Positions 27,426 to 35,324 of a DNA stretch of 64,000 bases are shown here, piece by piece. Both the position numbers and the translations under genes were made by a program. Position 1 is the first letter of the stretch, and every line of letters begins with the position of its first letter. The notes beneath the pieces are model-generated. The model did no database searches. It saw only the letters and a list, made by a program, of their open reading frames with translations, and was not told the origin of the DNA. Origin of the DNA: Mechercharimyces sp. CAU 1602 (GTDB taxonomy: Bacteria; Bacillota; Bacilli; Thermoactinomycetales; JANTPT01); the NCBI RefSeq assembly GCF_024753565.1, contig NZ_JANTPT010000001.1, positions 1,815,336 to 1,879,335 of the forward strand, written 5' to 3'.

Positions 27426-27989
27426 CTATCCCTCAATCGTACCTCGATTCTTCCACTCTGACGCCAACATTCTAAAAATTAATCTATCTTCATATTCCCC
27501 ACCCACAGGTGTTCCCTCTTTAATCGTCCCCTCTAAACGGAAACCTAAGCGCTCAGCCACAGCTCGGCTCGGTTTATTACATTTCGCACAACCGATGCTT
27601 ACCCGATGAAGCCCCCGCTCATAAAAGCACTCGTCGAGTAATGCTTGTACCGCACGTGTGATAATCCCTCTGCCACAATGCTCTTTGGAGAGCCAATATC
27701 CGATCTCGCCAGAATTCTCTAGATGATCAAATCTATTAATACCAATTGTACCGGCGATTTCACCATCTACCCATATTCCAAGCTGTAACGAGCCCCCTCT
27801 TGCAAACTCTGCTAATGAATAGTTAATAAAGCCTCGCGTATCCTTTACTTCTAGTGTCGTCCTCTCCCACGGCATATACTTGCGCAGGTGCTCACGATTT
27901 TGATCGACCAGGTGGAATAATGCTTCTGCATGCCTTGCCTCTAGTAATCTCAAATACGTATTTTGTCCAATATCAAATTGAAATAACAT
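27426..27989 (-). CDS. RimJ/RimL-type GNAT acetyltransferase
   Basis: 187 residues. Conserved EIGYWLSKEHCGRGIITRAV (motif A) and NKPSRAVAERLGFRLEGTIKEG (motif B, described as NKPSRAVAERLGF and EGTIKEG) are those of ribosomal-protein-serine acetyltransferase-like proteins such as YdaF and RimL. Substrate unproven. I chose the ATG at 27989 over a GTG at 28001 because AAGGAG precedes the ATG by about 11 bases and would be abutting the GTG. Confidence 0.85.
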   Translation of the reverse strand: MLFQFDIGQNTYLRLLEARHAEALFHLVDQNREHLRKYMPWERTTLEVKDTRGFINYSLAEFARGGSLQLGIWVDGEIAGTIGINRFDHLENSGEIGYWLSKEHCGRGIITRAVQALLDECFYERGLHRVSIGCAKCNKPSRAVAERLGFRLEGTIKEGTPVGGEYEDRLIFRMLASEWKNRGTIEG

Positions 27990-28042
27990 GATACTCCACA
28001 CTCCTTAAACCCCACATAACCTCTATATTTCTCCCATTATAC

Positions 28043-28079
28043 AAAAAAGAGAAAAAAGAAGATAGACTATCTTCCTTTT
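28043..28079 (-). terminator. Terminator downstream of the DUF3298-like lipoprotein gene
   Basis: GAAGATA / TATCTTC 7-bp stem (28058-28064, 28068-28074) with a 3-base loop, followed on the minus strand by a T-rich tract. It lies 65-100 bases past the stop at 28144. Confidence 0.7.
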
Positions 28080-28143
28080 TCTTCAGGGCCCATTCTATAG
28101 AGAAGTATCCATGATCAGCGTAAGGAAACCCTGTTCACTCCCC

Positions 28144-28992
28144 CTAATAACCTAAAATAGCATATTTAAACCCATGTTCTTTATTCACAAACTCCCTAAT
28201 ATCACTATAATTAACCTCTACCTCCATATGGTCTCCACGGGCGTGATTAACGGGAAAACTTAGCCCAAGCCTATTCTGGGTCAGATAGGAATAAACAGAA
28301 CCCTCTTCATTCTCAATCATATCAGCACTTTGCAGAAGTCTCTTCAACTCCTCCTCATCATACTCGTCTAAAACTGCTGGATCCCCTTTTAACCCTGCAC
28401 CACTTTTTAATGCTTTAATAAACGCATCATTAACTGTAATATAGTCAGCTAAGCGCACCTTACGATCTACCACTAGATCTATATTGCTCGAGTATAGAAG
28501 ATTAGTTGGGTAGGCTGCTCCTTTCACATAGGCTACACCCGTATACAGAATGCTAAGTGAATTACCACTAGCAAAAGAAGCTTGATATCTCACATCGATC
28601 TTTACATCTTCATCTAGATAAGAGTAGAATTGGATGATCTGCAGAGCCTCATCTTTGATTAATAGGTTTACCTTATCCAATTTATCAATCAACTCTTCTC
28701 CTTCTAAAAGGGAGTGAGGCGCAGCTGGATTAATAATCTCAGGATAAACAATCGAAATATCCCCCTGTTTGTACTTCTGCTCCTTTAAGTCATAGCTAAA
28801 CGCCTCCTGACTACCCTTTTCCACCTCTGCTCCTAATCCACTATCCCCCTCATCCATTCCTGCTTCATTACCCTCTCTTCTCTCTTCTACCTCTTTTCCC
28901 GTTTCCTTTGCAGTATCATTCTCAACAGACCCACAGCCGTATCCCAAAAAACTTATCGTAAGCAACAAGATTACTACTATCGTCTGTTTCAA
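28144..28992 (-). CDS. Lipoprotein with C-terminal DUF3298/RsiV-like domain
   Basis: 282 residues from a TTG start at 28992 that follows AAAGGAGCGGG. Signal peptide ends in the lipobox LGYGC, so the frame's upstream extension is not coding. An acidic low-complexity spacer (about residues 25-65) leads to a C-terminal domain with RKVRLADYITVND and a VEVNYSDIREFV end that matches the DUF3298/DUF4163-type fold found in RsiV-like proteins and PdaC. No adjacent sigma factor is present, so a signal-transduction role is not supported. A surface-binding lipoprotein is the most I can say. Confidence 0.7.
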   Translation of the reverse strand: MKQTIVVILLLTISFLGYGCGSVENDTAKETGKEVEERREGNEAGMDEGDSGLGAEVEKGSQEAFSYDLKEQKYKQGDISIVYPEIINPAAPHSLLEGEELIDKLDKVNLLIKDEALQIIQFYSYLDEDVKIDVRYQASFASGNSLSILYTGVAYVKGAAYPTNLLYSSNIDLVVDRKVRLADYITVNDAFIKALKSGAGLKGDPAVLDEYDEEELKRLLQSADMIENEEGSVYSYLTQNRLGLSFPVNHARGDHMEVEVNYSDIREFVNKEHGFKYAILGY

Positions 28993-29255
28993 CTTTCCCG
29001 CTCCTTTAATCAAGGTACTTCGTTGTGATTCAATTTTGTGTGTTACATGATTATGACGGTACATCCAAAACATATGCATATATTGGTATATTATTGTAAA
29101 ATATGATCAAGAAGTTATAAGTCGACCGTTATCTATAGCAGAGAAGAATACATCTTGTAGTTGGAATTATTCGATATTTTCGTTTTATAAACCTCCTGGC
29201 TCCAGCTAAAAAAGGGGATTACAATATTAAAGAACAGAGAAAAATTCCCTGTTCT

Positions 29256-30071
29256 CTACTCTCTACCTCTCACTTGATCCAACCAATCTACCCATTTGTC
29301 TAGATGCATCGGATGGCAAGCGGTCAGATATGGTTCGGACACCTTATGTAAAGTCGACAAAGGCTGTCCATCATAATCCGTAATCACAATTCCTGCTTCT
29401 TTTGCTAATAACAAACCCGCATACAAATCGGTTCCTTCTGAATTATACAAAATAACCCCACCTAAATCTCCTCGGGCTAACATGCTCCATGCAATTGCAG
29501 GTGCCCACAGACGCAATACGCGTTTAAAATCATTCTCCAAGTGACGCCTCAACTGAGCTGCTTCTGGATCGTTTTGCACCATATGACCTTGAATCCAACT
29601 TATTGTTTGCCGATGAAACGGAACAGGTGGATGTGTAGGAATTCGCAGTTGCACTCCATCACAAAATGCCCCCTGATTCCGTACAGCCCAGTATAGCTGT
29701 GCACGATGAGAATCATAAATTACGCTCATAACAGGCTCATCATGATGCAACAGGGCGATACAAACTCCATACAGGGGCAAGCCGATCGCAAAGTTATTCG
29801 TCCCATCCAATGGATCCACCTGCCATAGCCATTCCCCTTCCTCTCCGATCATGCCAGCTTCTTCACTTTCGATTTGATGAGTCGGGAAATATTGGCGAAG
29901 ATAGTGAAGAATCACTTCTTCAGCTAAAAGATCTACCTCAGTTACTACATCGCCGTCCTCACCCTTTTCCACTATAGAGAATGAACCTACAAACCTCTCC
30001 TTTGCGATCTTTCCTGCCTCAGTAGCAGCCACCATGGCTACTTTTCGTGCTTTCTCCAATATCGCTTCCAC
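29256..30071 (-). CDS. Inositol monophosphatase family protein
   Basis: 271 residues. Metal-site motifs: IESEEAG near residue 69, VDPLDGTNNFAIG near residue 88, and GTDLYAGLLLAKEAG near residue 215, where the usual Trp of WDxAAG is Thr but the metal-binding Asp remains. This family includes IMPase, CysQ and SuhB relatives; substrate undetermined. A GTG start at 30071 is the only good in-frame start, and the GGAAGGGG site is rather far (about 13 bases). The preceding 180 bases (29080-29255) hold no gene. Confidence 0.85.
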   Translation of the reverse strand: MEAILEKARKVAMVAATEAGKIAKERFVGSFSIVEKGEDGDVVTEVDLLAEEVILHYLRQYFPTHQIESEEAGMIGEEGEWLWQVDPLDGTNNFAIGLPLYGVCIALLHHDEPVMSVIYDSHRAQLYWAVRNQGAFCDGVQLRIPTHPPVPFHRQTISWIQGHMVQNDPEAAQLRRHLENDFKRVLRLWAPAIAWSMLARGDLGGVILYNSEGTDLYAGLLLAKEAGIVITDYDGQPLSTLHKVSEPYLTACHPMHLDKWVDWLDQVRGRE

Positions 30072-30129
30072 TTACAATATGGCCCCTTCCTTAATAAAAA
30101 ATAACTAATAAGATTATATACCCCTGAAA

Positions 30130-31110
30130 CTATCTATCCACGATCCCCCTTCCCTCCTTTGAAAACCATAAGGCAGCAGGTCCAGGAGAAAGGTAGCTTT
30201 GCTTTAATGCCCACGAAACCTGATATTTTTGTAGCACTTCCTTTAACGCTAACCAGGGTGATCGTAGCGATTCTTGTTCCTGTCGATATGCTTCAATCGA
30301 TGACAAGATTGCTGTCCTTTCTTCTGTTGAGGCTATACTTTTGATATGCCCGTAAAAGTGATAAAGAACATCCGTATGCTTTTTTCGCGTCGCTGGAACT
30401 TGTAGTCCAGCAAATAGCACTTGTCCGTACTCCTGTAATCGATCTTCAAATCCGACTCCACCACCTTGAGCGACTAACTTACCCATCTTTGTTAGGTGGG
30501 GACGACTGTGTGCAAGCAGTTTCATTTTATAACGACTGTGAAAAGAACCCCAACGGGTGGGGGTGAACCCGTCGGCATAAATTGCCGCCCACTCTTCATA
30601 AGCGACCACCTGTTCAGCAAACGAAATTAATACCTCTATAGAGCCAAGATCGCTTTCCTCAACTATGGGCATATTAGGAAAAAAAGACCGTAGCGCATGA
30701 ACAAACAATCCACTTCCTTCATCTACTTTCTCCCCTTCCTCATTATATAACGGAACCCCTTCAATCCCACAGGAAGGAGATCCTTTTTTAAATATATAAC
30801 CACTTACACACGCTCGTGCCAGCTCGGGCATCGTCTGTTCACATACTGCTTGCATAAGTGTAGTGAGGTTCCGCTTACTCTTAACAGTAACCAGCTCCAC
30901 TCTGCCATCCCGCGGTCGAACCAGATTCATCGGTTCACGCGGCGCTCCTAAACCCATCTTCATTTCAGGACAGACAGGTATAAAGGAAAAAAGGGGGGCT
31001 AAATTCTCCACAATCCTGGGATTATATTTGTCCCGTCCATCATAACGAACTTTCTCTCCCAGTAAACAGCTACTGATAGCTATCTTTACCATCGGGGGAC
31101 GTGGAATCAT
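30130..31110 (-). CDS. DUF523 and DUF1722 fused protein (YbgA-like)
   Basis: 326 residues. N-terminal DUF523 (KIAISSCLLGEKVRYDG, with early Cys and the GSPSCG loop near residue 115) is joined to a C-terminal DUF1722/YbgA domain (WGSFHSRYKMKLLAHSRPHLTKMG). This fusion is a known architecture in bacteria; function unresolved, although DUF523 has been linked to thiouracil metabolism. Start ATG at 31110 follows AAGAGGAGATA. Lies close after the TIGR01777 gene but on the same strand, 44 bases downstream of it. Confidence 0.85.
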   Translation of the reverse strand: MIPRPPMVKIAISSCLLGEKVRYDGRDKYNPRIVENLAPLFSFIPVCPEMKMGLGAPREPMNLVRPRDGRVELVTVKSKRNLTTLMQAVCEQTMPELARACVSGYIFKKGSPSCGIEGVPLYNEEGEKVDEGSGLFVHALRSFFPNMPIVEESDLGSIEVLISFAEQVVAYEEWAAIYADGFTPTRWGSFHSRYKMKLLAHSRPHLTKMGKLVAQGGGVGFEDRLQEYGQVLFAGLQVPATRKKHTDVLYHFYGHIKSIASTEERTAILSSIEAYRQEQESLRSPWLALKEVLQKYQVSWALKQSYLSPGPAALWFSKEGRGIVDR

Positions 31111-31153
31111 TGCTGTATCTCCTCTTTTTACTTATTAGCCTTGCTTTACTTAA

Positions 31154-32059
31154 TTAGCCTTGCAGTTCATGTTTTAACGCAGACTCTAGCTCTGGATAAC
31201 GGAATTGATACCCGGATGATTTCAACTTTCCAGGTTCAATACGACTACCTGTTAAGAGCACTTCTTCCCCCATTTCCCCCAGTAATAGCTTAATTAATCC
31301 TGCAGGTTTGGGAAATAACGCTGGACGTCCTAATACTTTTGCTAATATACGTGAGAACTCCGCATTAGTAACGGGGTTAGGACTAACCATATTAACCGGG
31401 CCAATCACTTCCTCATGCTGAATCAAGTGATGGATGATGTAAGGAATTTCATCAAGTAAAATCCAACTCGTAATCTGCTTCCCACTTCCCATTCTTCCTC
31501 CCAGTCCCACACGGAAGAGCGGCAACATCTTAGCAAGCGCACCACCTTTTCTGCTCATTACCACCCCTAAACGCATATTAACAACCCGAATTCCAGCTTG
31601 CGCCGCAACTTCTGTCTCCTTCTCCCACTCTTTTTCTACCGATGCGAGAAAACCTTTCCCCAGTGGGCACGATTCATCTACTGGTGTCCTTCCTGACGTA
31701 TCCGCATATTCTCCACCTGAAGCAGATAAGAGAAGTGCTGGTGGTCGCGATAACTCAGTTAGGGCTTGTGCCAGCAGAGAAGTTCCCAGTTGCCGACTCT
31801 TTAAAATCTCATATTTACGCTCTCTCGTCCATTTTCTTGCAGCAATGTTAGCTCCCGCCAGATGAATCACTACATCTTGTCCCTCCAACCCTTCCTTGCT
31901 GATTTCTCCCTTAGTCGGATTCCAATAAATAGCAGGTTCATCATACTCGCTTCCGCTTTCACCGCGCACAAGACGTGTAACATGATGTCCCTCCTGCCGA
32001 AAATGATTTACCAATCGATTCCCAACCATCCCTGTCGAACCGGTAATGGCGATTCTCAT
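31154..32059 (-). CDS. TIGR01777 family NAD(P)-dependent oxidoreductase (YfhF-like)
   Basis: 301 residues, an extended SDR-type fold: GxxGxxG cofactor loop in ITGSTGMVGNRLVNHF, the VVIHLAGANIAARKWT segment and a C-terminal DUF1731-like tail (LPKPAGLIKLLLGEMGEEVL type). Close relatives include YfhF of B. subtilis and SULA; substrate unknown. ATG preceded by AGGGAGTT. An ordinary single gene. Confidence 0.88.
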   Translation of the reverse strand: MRIAITGSTGMVGNRLVNHFRQEGHHVTRLVRGESGSEYDEPAIYWNPTKGEISKEGLEGQDVVIHLAGANIAARKWTRERKYEILKSRQLGTSLLAQALTELSRPPALLLSASGGEYADTSGRTPVDESCPLGKGFLASVEKEWEKETEVAAQAGIRVVNMRLGVVMSRKGGALAKMLPLFRVGLGGRMGSGKQITSWILLDEIPYIIHHLIQHEEVIGPVNMVSPNPVTNAEFSRILAKVLGRPALFPKPAGLIKLLLGEMGEEVLLTGSRIEPGKLKSSGYQFRYPELESALKHELQG

Positions 32060-32139
32060 CTTTTATAACTCCCTTCGTTATGTAACCGCTTATCTTCTTC
32101 TATGTTTTAATGGAGTTCCGATGGTCAAACCGTTGGATT

Positions 32140-32511
32140 TTATCTCCATAACTGCATCCGTTGATTTAAATTTCCTGTGTATAGTTCTAATTCCGTCCCG
32201 TCGGGATCGAGAAAATTGACCACCTGCCCTCCTCCTCTTTCTGTTGGACCCCGAATAATTCTTACTTTATTTTCTTGCAAGGTGTGTACTGCTCCTGAAA
32301 AATGATCCTCTCTCATCGAAAAAGCAATATGATCAACACCATAACCCTCTGTTGGTTGAGAAAATACACGTTCTAACAAGCAAATCCACACTCCGCCCCA
32401 CTCCAGGTAGGCATCACTATTTCCTAGATGAATTCGTTTCATACCCAGCACTCCCTCATAAAAAACAAGAGCCCGCTCTAAGCAGGAAACACGGATTGTA
32501 ATATGGTTCAC
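32140..32511 (-). CDS. VOC family protein resembling FosB/FosX
   Basis: 123 residues counted from the GTG at 32511. Two betaalphabetabetabeta modules of the vicinal-oxygen-chelate fold with metal ligands His3 (NHITI), His61 (DHIAF) and Glu109 (ELELYTG). The LYTGNLNQRMQLWR tail resembles FosB/FosX fosfomycin-modifying enzymes. The frame continues in-frame five codons upstream as IEITG before a stop, and an AAAGGGTG site stands at good distance from an ATA codon at 32526, so the true start may be ATA rather than GTG. Fosfomycin resistance is a hypothesis only. Confidence 0.7.
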   Translation of the reverse strand: MNHITIRVSCLERALVFYEGVLGMKRIHLGNSDAYLEWGGVWICLLERVFSQPTEGYGVDHIAFSMREDHFSGAVHTLQENKVRIIRGPTERGGGQVVNFLDPDGTELELYTGNLNQRMQLWR

Positions 32512-32578
32512 TCCTGTTATCTCTATATTTTTTCACCCTTTCTTAAACATCCTCGGTTCCCGCTCGTCCGTTAACAAT

Positions 32579-32618
32579 AAAAAAGGAGGCGCAGCTCTTT
32601 CGCTCTCCCCTTTTTTAT
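32579..32618 (-). terminator. Terminator downstream of the DUF3891 gene
   Basis: A-rich/GGAGG...CTCC-rich inverted repeat (AAAAAAGGAG and CTCCCCTTTTTT with a bulge) lying about 35 bases past the DUF3891 stop. T-run present on the minus strand. Confidence 0.65.
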
Positions 32619-32651
32619 ATGAGAATCTCCCCACAATAAGCTGCTTTTCAC

Positions 32652-33359
32652 TCATGATTCCGTATCATTCCCCAGTATCACAACCTGGTAACTTCCCCTG
32701 TTCAACCACTCTCTCTTCTTGTTAACACGCTGATATGGAATAGTAAGGGTAAAGCTTTGACGAAATGGGTTAGGCTGGAGTCGAATAGAATATTTCCCCT
32801 CCCACTGCGGTAACCATGTCTCTCCCTGATATAATATGCCTTCCTTATACCAGGGGAAGTGATTAACCCCTGGTTCATTTAAGCAGATGAACAGGGAGAG
32901 ATCGTCACAAAACTGAAGTAGTTTATAATTAGCAGCCACTGTCTGCCACACGCACTCACCTAAACAAGTACGAAGTTGTTGTTGACGCTCTTGTTCACTT
33001 CGATAAAAGCGGATCGCTTCCTCTTCAACGGCTGTAGAAAAAAAAGAAGCGAAGTGAAGACTACATAAGGCACCTGCATATGCATCTTCCGCTTGTATAC
33101 GGTCAATCCCTCGCTTATATGCCGGTAGTTTAGGTACCAATGGGAAATCAATAAATGAATAAGGCGCCCCTGAATCCTCATTCCAACAAATCTCCTTATC
33201 CAGCTCCCTCCATGCCACATCGTGATAAGCAATAGCAAACAAGGTGGATGTCATTTGATCCAGTTGGAATCTCCAATTAACTGCGAATTCACCTGCCAGC
33301 AATCCGTGATCATGCTGAGTAATCAGCAGATATTCATCTCCCTGTTCTCTTACAATCAA
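32652..33359 (-). CDS. DUF3891 family protein
   Basis: 235 residues. Starts with MIVREQGDEYLLITQHDHGLLAGEFA, a typical DUF3891 opening (described here as MIVREQGDEYLLI and TQHDHGLLAGEF), with further conserved acidic/His segments (AYHDVAWRELD). The His-Asp pattern (HDHG, HD) resembles HD-like metal-binding helices, but activity is unknown. TTG start at 33359 is 8 bases after GGGAGG. Confidence 0.75.
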   Translation of the reverse strand: MIVREQGDEYLLITQHDHGLLAGEFAVNWRFQLDQMTSTLFAIAYHDVAWRELDKEICWNEDSGAPYSFIDFPLVPKLPAYKRGIDRIQAEDAYAGALCSLHFASFFSTAVEEEAIRFYRSEQERQQQLRTCLGECVWQTVAANYKLLQFCDDLSLFICLNEPGVNHFPWYKEGILYQGETWLPQWEGKYSIRLQPNPFRQSFTLTIPYQRVNKKREWLNRGSYQVVILGNDTES

Positions 33360-33515
33360 TCACACTGCCTCCCAACCCTGCTTCGGATCTTATTGTTAGT
33401 ATATATATTCCACTCCTATTCAGTTGCTTAAACCTCTGTCCACCTTCCTACACTGTTAAGGAACTATAATCAGCGCGAGTCGATGGTTCTTATATAAGCT
33501 TAGTTAAATCAAAGA

Positions 33516-33534
33516 AGCGGGGTTATCCCCCGCT
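33516..33534 (-). terminator. Terminator overlapping the end of the ABC permease gene
   Basis: 7-bp stem AGCGGGG / CCCCGCT at 33516-33522 and 33528-33534, overlapping the stop codon of the leftward permease gene (ends at 33523); pyrimidine-rich tract on the minus strand follows. Confidence 0.6.
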
Positions 33535-34392
33535 ATTGCCCCACCTTTGCCAACGCAATGGAGAAAGGAAATAGATGCTAAATAGTAAGAGCACCACACC
33601 CAGTAACGAGTAGGTACTGGTAAAAATAAAAAATCCACTCAACTGATCTTCCCCTTGAAATACATAGAACATAGAGGTATTAAAATATGTTTCAATGAGG
33701 GACATTATCGGGTTTAACCCTTCCAACCATTCTAAAATTAGTGAATGCTCTTGTATCTTCCCCTCATTCATCCGACTCCGATCCATCCACATCGTAACGA
33801 AGCGATGAGCGATAAATCCTCCTACCCCAATAACCGCTACTGATATATAAGTAACAACGGTAGCTATGGCAGACCGTTTAATCAAGCTAGAGAAAAAAAT
33901 ACCTAAACAGCCCATGAAAAAAATTGAAACGATCAGATGAGCGATGACGCGAATTAACTGAAAAACAGATGTACCTCCGAAAAGGAACATGATCGCATAA
34001 AGCGGAACTGTAGCGATGAGCAAAATCACCATAAAACTGAGGGACGATATTAATTTACTCATTACAATACTGGTTGAACTAAGTGGAGTAGTAAGCAACA
34101 CTGGAAGCGTCTGCCTTTCTCTTTCTCCGCTAATCAAACCAGCTGTAAGTCCCGGTATGACAAAAGCCATCATGACCAACTGAACCACAGCTAGTACCAA
34201 AAAGAGCATCTGACTTTCGTCAGGACGCAAAAATTGTCCATCCGGTGTAGACAAATAGGCGAATGCGAATGAAATGACACCAGTAATGAGTAAATAGAGC
34301 GCCACCAGCCAAGGCGTTCTCCTACGCCGCATCCGTTGGCGAAACTCTTTTTCGATGACGGGGTTACGGAGAAATCGATTCCACCACTTCAT
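33523..34392 (-). CDS. ABC transporter permease (ABC-2 type)
   Basis: 289 residues with six predicted membrane segments. Its N-terminus (NPVIEKEFRQRMRRRRTP) is the cytoplasmic lead of ABC-2/YhaP-like or GldF-like permeases. It starts within a 4-base overlap with the ATPase gene (34389-34392), so translation is coupled. Together with the upstream ATPase and the 761-residue membrane protein it forms one operon. Exported substrate not readable. Confidence 0.85.
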   Translation of the reverse strand: MKWWNRFLRNPVIEKEFRQRMRRRRTPWLVALYLLITGVISFAFAYLSTPDGQFLRPDESQMLFLVLAVVQLVMMAFVIPGLTAGLISGERERQTLPVLLTTPLSSTSIVMSKLISSLSFMVILLIATVPLYAIMFLFGGTSVFQLIRVIAHLIVSIFFMGCLGIFFSSLIKRSAIATVVTYISVAVIGVGGFIAHRFVTMWMDRSRMNEGKIQEHSLILEWLEGLNPIMSLIETYFNTSMFYVFQGEDQLSGFFIFTSTYSLLGVVLLLFSIYFLSPLRWQRWGNSGG

Positions 34393-35324
34393 GCTTGCTC
34401 CTCCTCTTCCTTAGCTGTAATTTGCAAAAACAAATCTTCCAAATCAGTCGTAACCTTTTTAAAGTCCAGAACCGGAATTTCATCTCTTATTAATGCTTGT
34501 AATACTTCTACTTGTTCTTGTTCACCACCGTGAAGGTGCACCTTCAATGTCTCACCTACATGATAAACAGAGACTACTTGGGGATAATTTTGTAACAACT
34601 GGCGTGCTTTCTCTCCGTTAGACAGCACGCTAATCTCCACTCCATGTCCCCCGTTCAGTTGCGCACCTATATTATCAACACGATCACTGGCTTTCAACTT
34701 GCCCTCTTCCATCACACCAATCTGATCACACAAATGTACTAACTCGGGTAAGATATGCGAACTAATCATAATTGTCTTACCCATGTTTCTCAACTCGTGT
34801 AATACATTTCTAAACTCAATGCGTGCACGTGGATCTAACCCTGATGCCGGTTCATCTAAAATGAGAAGTTCAGGATCATGAACCAATGCACGCGCTAACC
34901 CTAATCGCTGTTTCATTCCGCGCGAAAGATTATCTACGTATGCATCACGCTTATCACTCAAATTGACTAGTTCTAGCAGTTCATTCGCCATTTTCCGTCT
35001 CTGTTCCAGCTCTATTCCATAAGCAGCAGCATAAAAACAAATATATTCTAATGCTGTCAAGCGGTCGTAAACTCCAAAAAAATCAGGCATATAGCCGATA
35101 ATATGCCGGACTTCCTGCGCTTGTTTCACAACATCCAATCCGTCGATCCAAGCTCTTCCGCCTGTTGGGGCGAGTAATGTAGCTAATATTTGCATCGTTG
35201 TTGATTTTCCCGCTCCATTAGGACCGATAAAGCCAAACACACTACCCTTTTCTACATCTAGATTTAGATCTATCAATGCATTCGTTTTACCATAAGCTTT
35301 ACTCAAGTTTTCTGTTCGAATCAT
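34389..35324 (-). CDS. ABC transporter ATP-binding protein
   Basis: 311 residues. Walker A GPNGAGKST, signature LSRGMKQRLGLAR, Walker B LLILDEP, H-loop ISSHILPELV. This is the ABCA/NatA-like family used by ABC-2 exporters. The start codon overlaps the stop of the upstream large membrane protein (35321-35324, ATGA), so the three genes are translationally coupled. Confidence 0.92.
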   Translation of the reverse strand: MIRTENLSKAYGKTNALIDLNLDVEKGSVFGFIGPNGAGKSTTMQILATLLAPTGGRAWIDGLDVVKQAQEVRHIIGYMPDFFGVYDRLTALEYICFYAAAYGIELEQRRKMANELLELVNLSDKRDAYVDNLSRGMKQRLGLARALVHDPELLILDEPASGLDPRARIEFRNVLHELRNMGKTIMISSHILPELVHLCDQIGVMEEGKLKASDRVDNIGAQLNGGHGVEISVLSNGEKARQLLQNYPQVVSVYHVGETLKVHLHGGEQEQVEVLQALIRDEIPVLDFKKVTTDLEDLFLQITAKEEEEQA

